Source: Clostridia bacterium
GTDB lineage: Bacteria; Bacillota; Clostridia; Christensenellales; CAG-138
Assembly: GCA_017547885.1 (NCBI GenBank)
Contig: JAFYOP010000004.1
Coordinates: forward strand, 445,312 to 509,311
DNA: 64,000 nt
Direction of reading: 5' to 3'
Shown: positions 8,544 through 16,961 of the stretch, in pieces
How positions within the stretch are numbered: the first letter of the stretch is position 1
Layout of the letters: each line of letters starts with the position of its first letter
The notes under the pieces: model-generated
What the model saw: the letters and a program-made list of their open reading frames with translations, nothing else
What the model was told of the DNA's origin: nothing
The model's database searches: none
Program-made: the position numbers and the translations under genes

Positions 8544-9770
8544 ATGAACATTCGCATAGCAGGAGGCAGGCTGACAGACCCCACCATCGGGCTGGACAGC
8601 ATGGGAGATATCTACATAAAGGAAGGCGTTATTGCCGCGATACGGGCAGAGGGCTTTGAACAGGGAGATATTCCCGAGGGGGATACTCAGCAGGTAGATG
8701 TTAACGGAGCCCTTGTGACTCCCGGCCTTATAGACCTTCACGTCCATTTCAGAGACCCCGGCTTCTGCTATAAGGAAGACATGACCACCGGCTGTGCATC
8801 CGCAGCAGCAGGCGGATTTACCACCGTATGCATGATGCCGAATCTCAAGCCTATAACGGATACACCCGAGCTTGTTGCTGACCTTGCAAAGCGGGCTGAG
8901 GGCATCCGTGCCCTGCCCGTTGGCTCCATAACTATGGGACAGAAGGGCGTGGAAATAACCGATGCCGCAGGCATGAAGGCGGCGGGCGCCTGCGCCATAA
9001 GCGAAGACGGACGCTCCGTAATGGATGCCGCCGTAATGTACAGGGCGATGGAAGCCGCCGCAAAGGCGGACATGCCTGTATTTGACCATACCGAGGACGA
9101 CTCCCTCGCGGGAACCGCCGCAGGCGAAGCGGTCATCGCTGTAAGAGATATGCTCTTTGCCAAGGAGACCGGCTGCAGGCTGCATCTGTGCCACATCAGT
9201 TGTGGTCTGTGCCTGGACGCCATACGTGCCGCCAAGGCAAACGGCCTTGACGTAACAGCGGAAACAGGCCCCCATTACTTTATGTTTGACAAATCCCGTG
9301 CAACCCACGGTCACTTTAAAATGAATCCTCCCCTCAGAACCAGGGAGGATGTGCAGGCTGTTATAGAGGCCATAAAGGACGGCACTGTGGATGTTATAGC
9401 CACCGACCATGCCCCTCACAGCGCCGAAGAAAAGCTCTGTGGCTATGATAAGGCAATGAATGGTATAATCGGCCTTGAAACCTCATTCCCGGTAAGCTAT
9501 ACTGCCCTTGTAAGGGGTGGTCATATCAGCCTTGATAAGCTTATCCGCCTTATGAGTTGCAACGGCGCCGCAATCCTTCGGGATGACAGTCGAGGCACCC
9601 TCAAAGTGGGCGCTGCGGCGGACGTGGCGGTGTTTGATATCGATACTCCTTACGTAATTGATCCTGCCGCGTTCAAGTCCAAGGGACGCAACACTCCCTT
9701 TGAGGGCATGGAAGTATACGGCAGAACGCTGCTTACCATTTGCGGCGGCGAGATAGTTTACAGGGCATAA
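8544..9770 (+). CDS. pyrC: dihydroorotase
   Basis: This zinc amidohydrolase cyclises carbamoyl-aspartate to dihydroorotate. HVHFRDPG near residue 57 supplies metal-binding His residues. HISC and the ATDHAPH motif near 290 supply further metal and catalytic residues. The 408-residue length fits class I dihydroorotase. The ATG at 8544 is chosen for the AAAGGAG just upstream. Confidence 0.96.
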   Translation: MNIRIAGGRLTDPTIGLDSMGDIYIKEGVIAAIRAEGFEQGDIPEGDTQQVDVNGALVTPGLIDLHVHFRDPGFCYKEDMTTGCASAAAGGFTTVCMMPNLKPITDTPELVADLAKRAEGIRALPVGSITMGQKGVEITDAAGMKAAGACAISEDGRSVMDAAVMYRAMEAAAKADMPVFDHTEDDSLAGTAAGEAVIAVRDMLFAKETGCRLHLCHISCGLCLDAIRAAKANGLDVTAETGPHYFMFDKSRATHGHFKMNPPLRTREDVQAVIEAIKDGTVDVIATDHAPHSAEEKLCGYDKAMNGIIGLETSFPVSYTALVRGGHISLDKLIRLMSCNGAAILRDDSRGTLKVGAAADVAVFDIDTPYVIDPAAFKSKGRNTPFEGMEVYGRTLLTICGGEIVYRA

Positions 9771-9793
9771 ATAAAAAGAAAGGAACCGCAGAC

Positions 9794-10699
9794 ATGATAG
9801 ACATTCTTATCAACAGAATAGACGAGCTGAACAACCCCACCGTGGTGGGTCTTGACCCCACCCTCGAGATGATCCCCGGCCACCTGAAGGAGGCTAAGTT
9901 TGCCGAGTTCGGAAAGACCCCCCAGGCTGTAGCGGAAATGTTCGTGGAGTTTAACAGGCAGATTATGCTTGCGGTTCAGGGCATAGTTCCTGCCGTAAAG
10001 CCCCAGGTCGCTTTCTATGAGCGCTACGGCATCCATGGCCTCATGGCATACGAAAGGACCTGCAGCCTTGCAAAGAAGATGGGCTTTATCGTAATCGGCG
10101 ACATCAAGCGCGGCGACATAGGCTCCACCGCTGCGGCATATGCTGCGCATATCGGCGGCACCGATATTGAGGGCGAAAAGTATGACCTGTGGCATGAGGA
10201 CTTTATCACCGTAAACCCCTACCTTGGTGTAGATGGCATTAAGCCCTTTGTGGATGCCTGCAATGCAAATGACAAGGGTATATTCGTACTGGTAAAGACC
10301 AGCAATCCCTCCAGCAGCCAGCTTCAGGACAAGCTTGTTGACGGCGTTCCCGTATATCTTCACGTGGCAGCTCTGGTTGACGAGTGGGGTCGGGATGCAA
10401 TGGGCGAAAAGGGTTACAGCAGGGTTTGTGCCGTTGTTGGCGCGACCCATCGCGAGCAGGGTGCAAAGGTGCGTCAGGCTCTGCCCAATACCTTCTTCCT
10501 TGTGCCCGGCTACGGTGCACAGGGCGGTACCGCAGAGGATATCCGCGGCTTCTTTGACAGTAACCGCCGCGGCTGCATAGTCAATTCCTCCCGCGGCATA
10601 ATTGCCGCCTACAAGAAAAACGAAAAGTATGGCGAAAAGGACTTTGCGGACGCCGCTCGTGACGCTGCCCTCGCCATGCAGAAGGATATCATGGGATGA
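9794..10699 (+). CDS. pyrF: orotidine 5'-phosphate decarboxylase (type 2)
   Basis: It converts OMP to UMP. The catalytic DxKxxDI-type array reads DIKRGDIGSTAAAYA near residue 103. The 301-residue length fits the longer type 2 branch rather than the 230-residue type 1. The ATG at 9794 follows AGGAACC. The 3' end overlaps the start of pyrK by 4 bases, which implies translational coupling. Confidence 0.95.
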   Translation: MIDILINRIDELNNPTVVGLDPTLEMIPGHLKEAKFAEFGKTPQAVAEMFVEFNRQIMLAVQGIVPAVKPQVAFYERYGIHGLMAYERTCSLAKKMGFIVIGDIKRGDIGSTAAAYAAHIGGTDIEGEKYDLWHEDFITVNPYLGVDGIKPFVDACNANDKGIFVLVKTSNPSSSQLQDKLVDGVPVYLHVAALVDEWGRDAMGEKGYSRVCAVVGATHREQGAKVRQALPNTFFLVPGYGAQGGTAEDIRGFFDSNRRGCIVNSSRGIIAAYKKNEKYGEKDFADAARDAALAMQKDIMG

Positions 10700-11454
10700 A
10701 GAAGATATCAGTCGCAGGTATAAAAGAAAATATGCTCATAGCTCCGGATATTTACAGGATGGAGCTTGAGCTTTCAGAGGATATAAATGCCCTTCCCGGC
10801 CAGTTTGTAAACGTATATCTGGATGACGGCGCGCATCTTTTACCCCGCCCCATAAGCATCTGTCGTGCAGAGGATAATAGGCTGACTCTTGTATATCGTG
10901 CAGTGGGTGTTGGCACAAAGATAATGGCCGGTCTCACCGAGGGCGATACTCTTCGAGTATCTGATCCTCTTGGCAACGGCTTTACCCTGCCCGAAAGCGG
11001 CACCGTGCTGCTGGTGGGCGGCGGCGTTGGCGTGCCTCCCATGCTTGGTACTGCCATTGCCGCAAAGGCAAAGGGCCTTAATGTAATTGCTGCCCATGGC
11101 TATCGCAGCGAACTGTTCTTAAAGGAAGAATTTGAGCGTGTCGGTCAGCTGCTTATCGCCACCGATGACGGCAGTGCAGGCTATCACGGCACGGTTGTGG
11201 AGCTGCTTAGGAGCTCTGATATTCCTGCCGATACTACTGTCCTTTCCTGCGGCCCCAAGCCCATGCTCAAGGCGCTGGTGCAGTACTGTGAGGAAAAGGG
11301 ACTGCCTGTGCAGGTGTCCCTTGAGGAGCGCATGGGATGCGGCTTTGGCGCATGCGTAGGCTGCGTATGCAAGCTGAACCAGAACGGCAATATCGTACAG
11401 AAGCGGGTCTGCAAGGACGGCCCGGTATTTAACGGCAGCGAGGTGATATTCTGA
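10696..11454 (+). CDS. pyrK: dihydroorotate dehydrogenase B electron-transfer subunit
   Basis: A ferredoxin-reductase fold of 252 residues: FAD-binding LPRPISIC near residue 51, NAD-binding GGGVGVPPML near 113, and a C-terminal 2Fe-2S cluster region with Cys in GCGFGACVGC and RVC. It passes electrons from PyrD to NAD+. It overlaps pyrF upstream and pyrD downstream (TGATG), so it is coupled to both. Confidence 0.96.
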   Translation: MKKISVAGIKENMLIAPDIYRMELELSEDINALPGQFVNVYLDDGAHLLPRPISICRAEDNRLTLVYRAVGVGTKIMAGLTEGDTLRVSDPLGNGFTLPESGTVLLVGGGVGVPPMLGTAIAAKAKGLNVIAAHGYRSELFLKEEFERVGQLLIATDDGSAGYHGTVVELLRSSDIPADTTVLSCGPKPMLKALVQYCEEKGLPVQVSLEERMGCGFGACVGCVCKLNQNGNIVQKRVCKDGPVFNGSEVIF

Positions 11455-12365
11455 TGACTAAGGTCGATCTTTCTGTAAATTTCGCTGGCCTTCAGATGAA
11501 GAACCCCGTCACCACCGCCAGCGGCACATTTGCCGCCCGTGAAAGCGGCGAGTTTTACGATATTTCCCGCCTTGGCGCAGTTATCACCAAGGGCGTGGCG
11601 GCGGAACCCTGGCAGGGCAACCCCACTCCCCGCATTGCGGAAACCTATGGAGGCATGCTGAATGCCGTAGGCCTTCAGAATCCCGGTGCAGAGGAATATA
11701 TCAAAAAAGAACTGGGCTATCTTAAGGATTTTGACGTACCGGTTATAGCTAACCTTGCCGGTCACAGCATAGAGGAATACTGCGCTGTAACCGAAATGCT
11801 CAACGATACCGACGTTGCAATGTACGAGCTGAACATATCCTGCCCCAATGTAAAGCTGGGGGGGATAGGCTTTGGCACAGACCCTAAAATGGCGGCGGAG
11901 GTTACCGAGGCGGTCAAAAAGGTATCCAGGAAGCCCCTTATAGTAAAGCTTACCCCCAACGTTACGGACATCACTGCCATAGCAAAGGCGGTTGAAAGCG
12001 CAGGCGCAGACGCCGTATCTCTCATCAATACCTTGCTTGGCATGCGTATAGACCTTAGGTCAAAGCGCCCCCTCCTTGCAAACGGTACAGGCGGCTTCTC
12101 GGGCCCCGCCGTAAAGCCTGTTGCCATACGCATGGTATATCAGGTGCGCAGAGCAATAAGCCTGCCCATACTGGGCCTTGGCGGCATTATGACAGGCGAA
12201 GATGCGGCGGAATTCCTTATGGCAGGCGCAGACGCCGTTGCGGTAGGAACAGCAGCCCTTGTTGACCCCACCGCTCCCGTGGATGTGGTGGAGGGACTCA
12301 AGGCATTTATGGAAAGAGAAGGATACGAAAACATTGCGGCGCTCAAGGCTGCATTCAAGGGATAA
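11454..12365 (+). CDS. pyrD: dihydroorotate dehydrogenase B catalytic subunit
   Basis: This FMN TIM-barrel enzyme oxidises dihydroorotate to orotate. The class 1B active-site Cys lies in LNISCPNV near residue 129; KLTPNVTD and the GLGGIMTGEDA phosphate-binding loop follow. At 303 residues and with adjacent pyrK it is the NAD-linked type 1B. The ATG shares its A with the pyrK stop codon. Confidence 0.96.
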   Translation: MTKVDLSVNFAGLQMKNPVTTASGTFAARESGEFYDISRLGAVITKGVAAEPWQGNPTPRIAETYGGMLNAVGLQNPGAEEYIKKELGYLKDFDVPVIANLAGHSIEEYCAVTEMLNDTDVAMYELNISCPNVKLGGIGFGTDPKMAAEVTEAVKKVSRKPLIVKLTPNVTDITAIAKAVESAGADAVSLINTLLGMRIDLRSKRPLLANGTGGFSGPAVKPVAIRMVYQVRRAISLPILGLGGIMTGEDAAEFLMAGADAVAVGTAALVDPTAPVDVVEGLKAFMEREGYENIAALKAAFKG

Positions 12366-12379
12366 CAGGGAGGATAATC

Positions 12380-13063
12380 ATGAGCTATAAGTCTGAATTT
12401 ATTACCTTTATGGCCCAGTCAGGTGTGCTGACCTTTGGCGATTTTACCACCAAGAGCGGCCGCAAGACCCCTTATTTCATCAACACCGGCAACTATAAGA
12501 CCGGCGGTCAGATTTCCCGTCTGGGCGAGTTTTACGCCGCCTGCATAGAGGAGCATATCAAGTCCGGCGAGCTGCCCGAGGATATCACGGCTCTCTTTGG
12601 CCCCGCATACAAGGGCATCCCTCTTGCGGTATCCGCTGCTGCAGCCCTTTATAAGGGCGGACGTGACCTGAACTACTGCTTCAACCGCAAGGAAGTCAAG
12701 GATCACGGCGAAGGCGGCTCCATGGTAGGCTATAAGCCCAAGGACGGCGACAAGCTGCTGATAATCGAAGATGTTATCACTGCAGGCACCGCTGTGCGTG
12801 AAACTCTTCCGGTGCTGCAGGCCGCCGCAAAGGTAGAGGTACCAGGCCTTATTATTTCCGTTGACCGTATGGAGCGCGGCCAGGGTGAGCTTACCGCCAT
12901 TCAGGAGATAAAGCGCGATTTTGGTATCACCACTTTCCCCATCGTCACGGTTGTGGATATTCTCGAGACCCTCAGCGGCAAGGAAGTGGACGGCAGGGTA
13001 CTTATCGATGCTGACATCCGCCGCAGGATGGAGCAGTACATGGCAGATTACTGCGTAAAATAA
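12380..13063 (+). CDS. pyrE: orotate phosphoribosyltransferase
   Basis: It joins orotate to PRPP to give OMP. The PRPP-binding motif LLIIEDVITAGTAV is near residue 125 and the flexible-loop RKEVKDHGEGG near 96. It is 227 residues long, a little over the E. coli enzyme. The ATG follows AGGGAGG 14 bases after pyrD. It is the last gene of the operon. I see no clear terminator after it; an operator-bearing promoter for the next gene begins within 20 bases. Confidence 0.95.
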   Translation: MSYKSEFITFMAQSGVLTFGDFTTKSGRKTPYFINTGNYKTGGQISRLGEFYAACIEEHIKSGELPEDITALFGPAYKGIPLAVSAAAALYKGGRDLNYCFNRKEVKDHGEGGSMVGYKPKDGDKLLIIEDVITAGTAVRETLPVLQAAAKVEVPGLIISVDRMERGQGELTAIQEIKRDFGITTFPIVTVVDILETLSGKEVDGRVLIDADIRRRMEQYMADYCVK

Positions 13064-13077
13064 AAATATAATTAAAT

Positions 13078-13141
13078 TGTAAAGCGCACTTTACATTTTG
13101 GGAGGCATGTGCTATCCTGTAAATGTAAAGTGCATTTTACA
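13078..13141 (+). promoter_or_regulatory. promoter with two 18-bp palindromic operators
   Basis: TGTAAAGCGCACTTTACA (13078-13095) and TGTAAAGTGCATTTTACA (13124-13141) are near-identical inverted repeats spaced 46 bases apart. The -35 TTTACA (13090-13095) is the right arm of the first, a TATCCT -10 lies 17 bases on at 13113, and the second covers the start site. This is the expected form of an autorepressed promoter for the XRE gene that follows. Confidence 0.75.
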
Positions 13142-13164
13142 TTTTGGCATTGGATGGTGAGTAC

Positions 13165-13362
13165 GTGAATAATAAGATAAAGGAATACAGAAAGAACCTC
13201 AAAATAACCCAGGATGACCTTGCAAGGGAAGTGGAGGTTACAAGGCAGACCATAATTGCTCTGGAAAACGGCAAGTATGATGCTTCGCTGAAGCTTGCAT
13301 ATAAAATTGCAAAGTACTTTGGGTCAGCTATTGAGGATGTATTCTTGTTTGAGGAGGAATAG
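13165..13362 (+). CDS. small XRE-family transcriptional regulator
   Basis: A 65-residue protein that is almost entirely one helix-turn-helix domain: [18 protein letters not shown] carries the turn and recognition helix, followed by [13 protein letters not shown]. The GTG at 13165 is preferred because GGTGA precedes it and other family members start at this point. It probably binds the two palindromes just upstream. The next gene, a four-helix membrane protein, starts 2 bases after its stop, a common pairing in Firmicutes. Confidence 0.9.
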   Translation: MNNKIKEYRKNLKITQDDLAREVEVTRQTIIALENGKYDASLKLAYKIAKYFGSAIEDVFLFEEE

Positions 13363-13364
13363 CA

Positions 13365-13775
13365 GTGGATTACAGGAAAAAGCTTAAAACAAGGCTGTAT
13401 ACAGCCATAACAATGATAGCCAGCGGAATAATTTTTACCGTTTTCGCTGTATTCTCCGAGGTGGAGATGGCCTCAACCTTCGGCGCGGTGTTCCTTGTGA
13501 TGGGCATTGCGAGGGTGATACAGTACAGGCGGCTGCTGAATGACCCGGAGGAAATGCGCAGGCGGGAGATAGCGGAGCATGACGAGCGCAACGTAATGCT
13601 GTGGACAAAAGCAAGAAGCCTTGCTTTTGTGGTTTACATAATTGCCATGGGCATAGCTGTGATTGTGCTGCAAATGCTGGAAATGGGACAAGAGGCAAAC
13701 ATAGTATCCCTGTGCATGATGGGGTTCATGATCATATACTGGATATGCTACTTTATCATAGTTAAAAAGAACTGA
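13365..13775 (+). CDS. four-helix membrane protein, DUF2178-like
   Basis: A 136-residue protein with four hydrophobic segments near residues 12-32, 36-50, 85-105 and 112-131. A charged cytoplasmic loop carries EHDERNVMLWTKARS, a motif I associate with DUF2178-type proteins paired with small XRE regulators. It starts with GTG preceded by GAGGAGG inside the end of the XRE gene, so the two are translationally coupled. Its role is unknown. Confidence 0.8.
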   Translation: MDYRKKLKTRLYTAITMIASGIIFTVFAVFSEVEMASTFGAVFLVMGIARVIQYRRLLNDPEEMRRREIAEHDERNVMLWTKARSLAFVVYIIAMGIAVIVLQMLEMGQEANIVSLCMMGFMIIYWICYFIIVKKN

Positions 13776-13788
13776 TGAACAAAGCAAA

Positions 13789-13816
13789 ACAAGGCGGTAC
13801 TGCCGCCTTGTTTTTA
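13789..13816. terminator. bidirectional intrinsic terminator
   Basis: AACAAGGCGG and CCGCCTTGTT pair across a 5-base loop with T runs on both strands, between convergent genes. Confidence 0.85.
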
Positions 13817-13827
13817 TTGTGAGGGTA

Positions 13828-14664
13828 TTATACGTTCAGAAGTATCATTGCGGCAAATATGAGCAGCACCGCCGCCCATTGGAGCCTGCTGAGCTTCTCC
13901 TTGAAGAAGAACAGTCCTGTAAGGGTAACCACCATCAGCGTGCCAACGTGGCAGGAAGGGTAGAATATGGAAGCGGGAATGTATTCCAGAGCCTTCAGGG
14001 TTATCCTGGCGGCGTAAAAATTGGGTATGCCAAGGAGCAGGCCAAAGAGTATATCCGCCTTGCCGACATTTTCGTGGCGAACAAAGGTGAGTATGCCGGC
14101 TAACAGTGCCGCCACTACAAAGATATAGAACAAAAACTGATCCGACATGCTTGTGGGGCCAAACTGTTCATATACCTTGCTGATGGCATCTGCGCTGCCG
14201 TTGATGATAAGCAGCAAAGGGAGGCCTATTTTCCAGTGGATGATATTGTCCTGATCCTTAAGGTTGATGAGGATTATGGCCAGCAGAGCAAGCAGCACCC
14301 CCGCAAACTGGATAAGGCTGGGCCTTTCGCTGAAGAAAATAAGAGAAACCACCAGCGGAACCAGCAGCCCCAGCTTCATAAAGGTGGAGGAGAGGACTAT
14401 GCCGTTTTTCCTTACGTTCAGCTCCAGCAGCACAAAGGATGACAGATACAGCACGCCGCCTATGGAGCCTATGATAATTGGGGCAGAGGAGCCTTTTGCA
14501 ATGAGGGACTGGCCTGCAATGAGCATATGTATGGCTGCCAAAAGAGTGCTTGTACAATAGCTGATAGCCAGCTTAGGGGTCTTTTTTGAGGTGTAGTCCT
14601 CGCTGATGCGCATGACTATGGCGATCATGGCGCCGCCAAGTATAGCCGGAATAAGGTAAAGCAA
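13828..14664 (-). CDS. EamA/DMT-superfamily transporter
   Basis: A 278-residue protein with about ten hydrophobic segments arranged as two five-helix halves, typical of drug/metabolite exporters of the EamA type. The second half ends with LSRLQWAAVLLIFAAM, the usual last helix. The frame opens with TTG without a convincing Shine-Dalgarno, so the start is uncertain. Substrate is unknown. A second, distinct EamA protein is at 56209. Confidence 0.82.
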   Translation of the reverse strand: MLYLIPAILGGAMIAIVMRISEDYTSKKTPKLAISYCTSTLLAAIHMLIAGQSLIAKGSSAPIIIGSIGGVLYLSSFVLLELNVRKNGIVLSSTFMKLGLLVPLVVSLIFFSERPSLIQFAGVLLALLAIILINLKDQDNIIHWKIGLPLLLIINGSADAISKVYEQFGPTSMSDQFLFYIFVVAALLAGILTFVRHENVGKADILFGLLLGIPNFYAARITLKALEYIPASIFYPSCHVGTLMVVTLTGLFFFKEKLSRLQWAAVLLIFAAMILLNV

Positions 14665-14746
14665 AGTAAAATACCGCCCGAATAATTAATCTCCGGCAAT
14701 TATAACACACAAACATATAAAAAGTAACAATAAGCGACACAATATA

Positions 14747-14772
14747 AAATCCGGGAGATACATCCCGGATTT
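14747..14772 (-). terminator. intrinsic terminator
   Basis: AAATCCGGGA and TCCCGGATTT form a 10-bp stem directly beyond the stop codon of the minus-strand four-helix-bundle gene. Confidence 0.75.
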
Positions 14773-14779
14773 CACTGCT

Positions 14780-15214
14780 TTACAGATATTGGCGTATATC
14801 TATGGCCAGCTTTTCCTCAAGGTCTATGAGCCGCTTTGTAATGTCCTTTGACACTTCGTCTGCGGCCTCGTACTGGTTAAGATAGCGGTTCAACGACTTT
14901 ACACCCATATTGCAGCCGTCTGTCATAAGGTCGGCAATAGTTGCGTCTGTGTCCTCAAGGCCAAGCTTTACGTTGGTCTTCATCCAGGACATACCCTTTG
15001 CAATTGGGTTGGGGTCCTTGCCGTCATCCTGATACTTTTCCAGCAGGTGTTGAAGCTCGGCCTGAAGCTTCAGGTGTTCTTCCTTGCATACGGAAAGCTT
15101 TTCCCGAAAGTCCTTGCTTTCAACGTGTTCGATCACCTCTTCGATGGAGGAAATGCCCATCTTGATGCCTGCGTCGCATTCGCGAAGAAGTTTTACGGTA
15201 TCCTGTTCTATCAT
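14780..15214 (-). CDS. DUF2383-like four-helix-bundle protein
   Basis: A 144-residue, mainly helical, charged protein without signal peptide or membrane segment. It resembles the ferritin-like DUF2383/PA2169 family: paired amphipathic helices (HVESKDFREKL, LKLQAELQHLL), then TDGCNMGVKSLNRYLNQY and a C-terminal helix. ATG follows AAGGAG. It lies next to rubrerythrin in the same direction but has its own terminator. A stress-related role is likely but unproven. Confidence 0.72.
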   Translation of the reverse strand: MIEQDTVKLLRECDAGIKMGISSIEEVIEHVESKDFREKLSVCKEEHLKLQAELQHLLEKYQDDGKDPNPIAKGMSWMKTNVKLGLEDTDATIADLMTDGCNMGVKSLNRYLNQYEAADEVSKDITKRLIDLEEKLAIDIRQYL

Positions 15215-15289
15215 ACAAAAGCTCCTTAATTAATAATGGTATGCCTTTAGTATGCGCAGCGGGCCGGTATATATAAGGCTGTTATACAA

Positions 15290-15312
15290 AAAGACCGCTC
15301 CAATTGGAGCGG
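15290..15312 (-). terminator. intrinsic terminator of the rubrerythrin gene
   Basis: CCGCTCC and GGAGCGG pair around AATT; on the minus strand TCTTTTTG follows. Confidence 0.8.
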
Positions 15313-15335
15313 CCAATTTTTATAAAGGATATGGT

Positions 15336-15878
15336 TTAGTTGAAGTACCTCTTCAGCAGGCCTTCAAAAGCTTTGCCGTGACGGGCCTCGTCGCGTGCCA
15401 TTTCGTGAACGGTGTCATGGATGGCGTCCAGGTTCAGCTCCTTGGCGCGCTTTGCCAGCATGAACTTGCCTTCGGTAGCGCCGTTTTCGGCCTCTACGCG
15501 CATCTCAAGGTTCTTCTTGGTGCTGTCGGTAACAACTTCGCCCAGCAGCTCTGCGAACTTTGCGGCGTGCTCAGCTTCTTCGTAGGCGGCCTTTTCCCAG
15601 TACAGGCCGATCTCGGGATAACCCTCGCGATGGGCAACGCGGGCCATGGCCAGATACATACCTACTTCGGTGCACTCGCCGGTGAAGTTGGCGCGAAGGC
15701 CTTCGATGATTTCGGGATCAACGCCCTTGGCAACGCCAACAACGTGCTCGGCGGCCCAGCTCAGCTTGGTCTCGTCAACGGCAGCGAACTTTTCGGCGCC
15801 GGCCTTGCAGGTGGGGCAGAAATCGGGAGCGGCGTCGCCCTCGTGAACATAACCGCAAATGGTGCAACGGAATTTCAT
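15336..15878 (-). CDS. reverse rubrerythrin (NADH-linked peroxidase type)
   Basis: The rubredoxin-like iron site ([10 protein letters not shown] and CPTC) is at the N-terminus, residues 5-25, and the di-iron ferritin-like four-helix bundle follows, with Glu/His ligands in [25 protein letters not shown] and DEARHG. Classical rubrerythrins have the opposite order. In clostridia the reverse form reduces hydrogen peroxide and oxygen in the cytoplasm. It has 180 residues, as usual. ATG follows CAGGAGG. A TATAAT lies about 30 bases upstream of the start; no convincing PerR box is visible. Confidence 0.92.
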   Translation of the reverse strand: MKFRCTICGYVHEGDAAPDFCPTCKAGAEKFAAVDETKLSWAAEHVVGVAKGVDPEIIEGLRANFTGECTEVGMYLAMARVAHREGYPEIGLYWEKAAYEEAEHAAKFAELLGEVVTDSTKKNLEMRVEAENGATEGKFMLAKRAKELNLDAIHDTVHEMARDEARHGKAFEGLLKRYFN

Positions 15879-16173
15879 AAATAAATCCTCCTGAATTTTT
15901 AATATTATACCATCGGGATAGCCGATATGAGATGCTATGGATGGCGGCGGTTAGTCATATGCAATTACCACCACATAGATGATATACTATTTGCCTTTTT
16001 TTAGCAATATTCTTTATATCAATTTGCGCAAAAAACACAAAGACGTCACTTTTATGGGGAAAATTTAGTCAGCTTAGCCATATTGACCCAACTGTGTTGA
16101 ACTTAGTGGGGCAAAGTGAGATAATAAATATATTAAGAAGGCTGCTCCCCCACGGAGCGTGGATAGGATTATT

Positions 16174-16920
16174 ATGGTTTTTTCTGCTGAGCTTTTTGCT
16201 TTTATTGCCGCAGCTTGCTTTATGGGAGCCTTTGTTCAGAGGGTAAGCGGCATAGGATACGGCATAATAGTAATGCTGTTTTTCCCGCTTGTATTGAGTA
16301 TGGGAGAGGCTACAGCGCTTTCGGGAATGGGTTCGCTTATAGCTTCCTGCGTGGTGGCGTATACCATGCGAAAGCATGTAAATATAAAAAAAGCAATGAT
16401 GCCCATGGTTCCGTATTGCATAATAGCCTGCCTGATGATGCTGTTTGTAAAAAGCGCTGCCAATGAGCTTCTGCTGTTGCTGCTGGGTATCGCTTTGCTT
16501 GGTATGAGTATTTATCTCTCTTTTTTCAGCGGCAGGATAAGCATACGTCCCACAGCGAGAAACGCAATGATAGCGGGCAGTATAGGCGGGGTGCTGTCAG
16601 GGCTGTTTTCCATGGGCGGGCCGCCGGTAATGGTGTATTTTCTCAGCTGCAGCGACACAAATGACGAGTACCTTGCAAATATTCAGTTCTTTTTTGTGGT
16701 ATCAAATGCGGTATCCACCGTGGCCAGGTTTGCAAACGGCTTTGTTACCCCGCAGGTGCTGTGGCTGCTGCTGCCCTCTGCGGCGGCTATGGTTGCGGCA
16801 AACTATACAGGGGGAAAGGTATATAAAAAGATAAGTGCCGATGGCCTTCGCAAGGTGGTGTACGGAGTTGTGGGGCTATGCGGCCTGCTTACCATACTCA
16901 GAGCCGCCGTGCTGTCCTGA
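16174..16920 (+). CDS. TauE/SafE (TSUP) family membrane carrier
   Basis: About eight hydrophobic segments over 248 residues and the family pattern GxxGxxSGLFSMGGPPVMVYF near residue 140 mark a sulfite/organosulfonate exporter-type protein. The ATG at 16174 follows GGATAGGA; a GTG five codons earlier lacks a proper ribosome site. TTGAAC and GATAAT spaced by 17 bases at 16096-16124 are a plausible promoter. The next gene, a Cys-rich membrane protein, starts 41 bases on and is probably cotranscribed. Substrate, likely a sulfur-containing anion, is inferred from the family only. Confidence 0.85.
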   Translation: MVFSAELFAFIAAACFMGAFVQRVSGIGYGIIVMLFFPLVLSMGEATALSGMGSLIASCVVAYTMRKHVNIKKAMMPMVPYCIIACLMMLFVKSAANELLLLLLGIALLGMSIYLSFFSGRISIRPTARNAMIAGSIGGVLSGLFSMGGPPVMVYFLSCSDTNDEYLANIQFFFVVSNAVSTVARFANGFVTPQVLWLLLPSAAAMVAANYTGGKVYKKISADGLRKVVYGVVGLCGLLTILRAAVLS

Positions 16921-16961
16921 TGGATGTTTTATTAATGACATGTAAATTTACAGGAGGGAAA

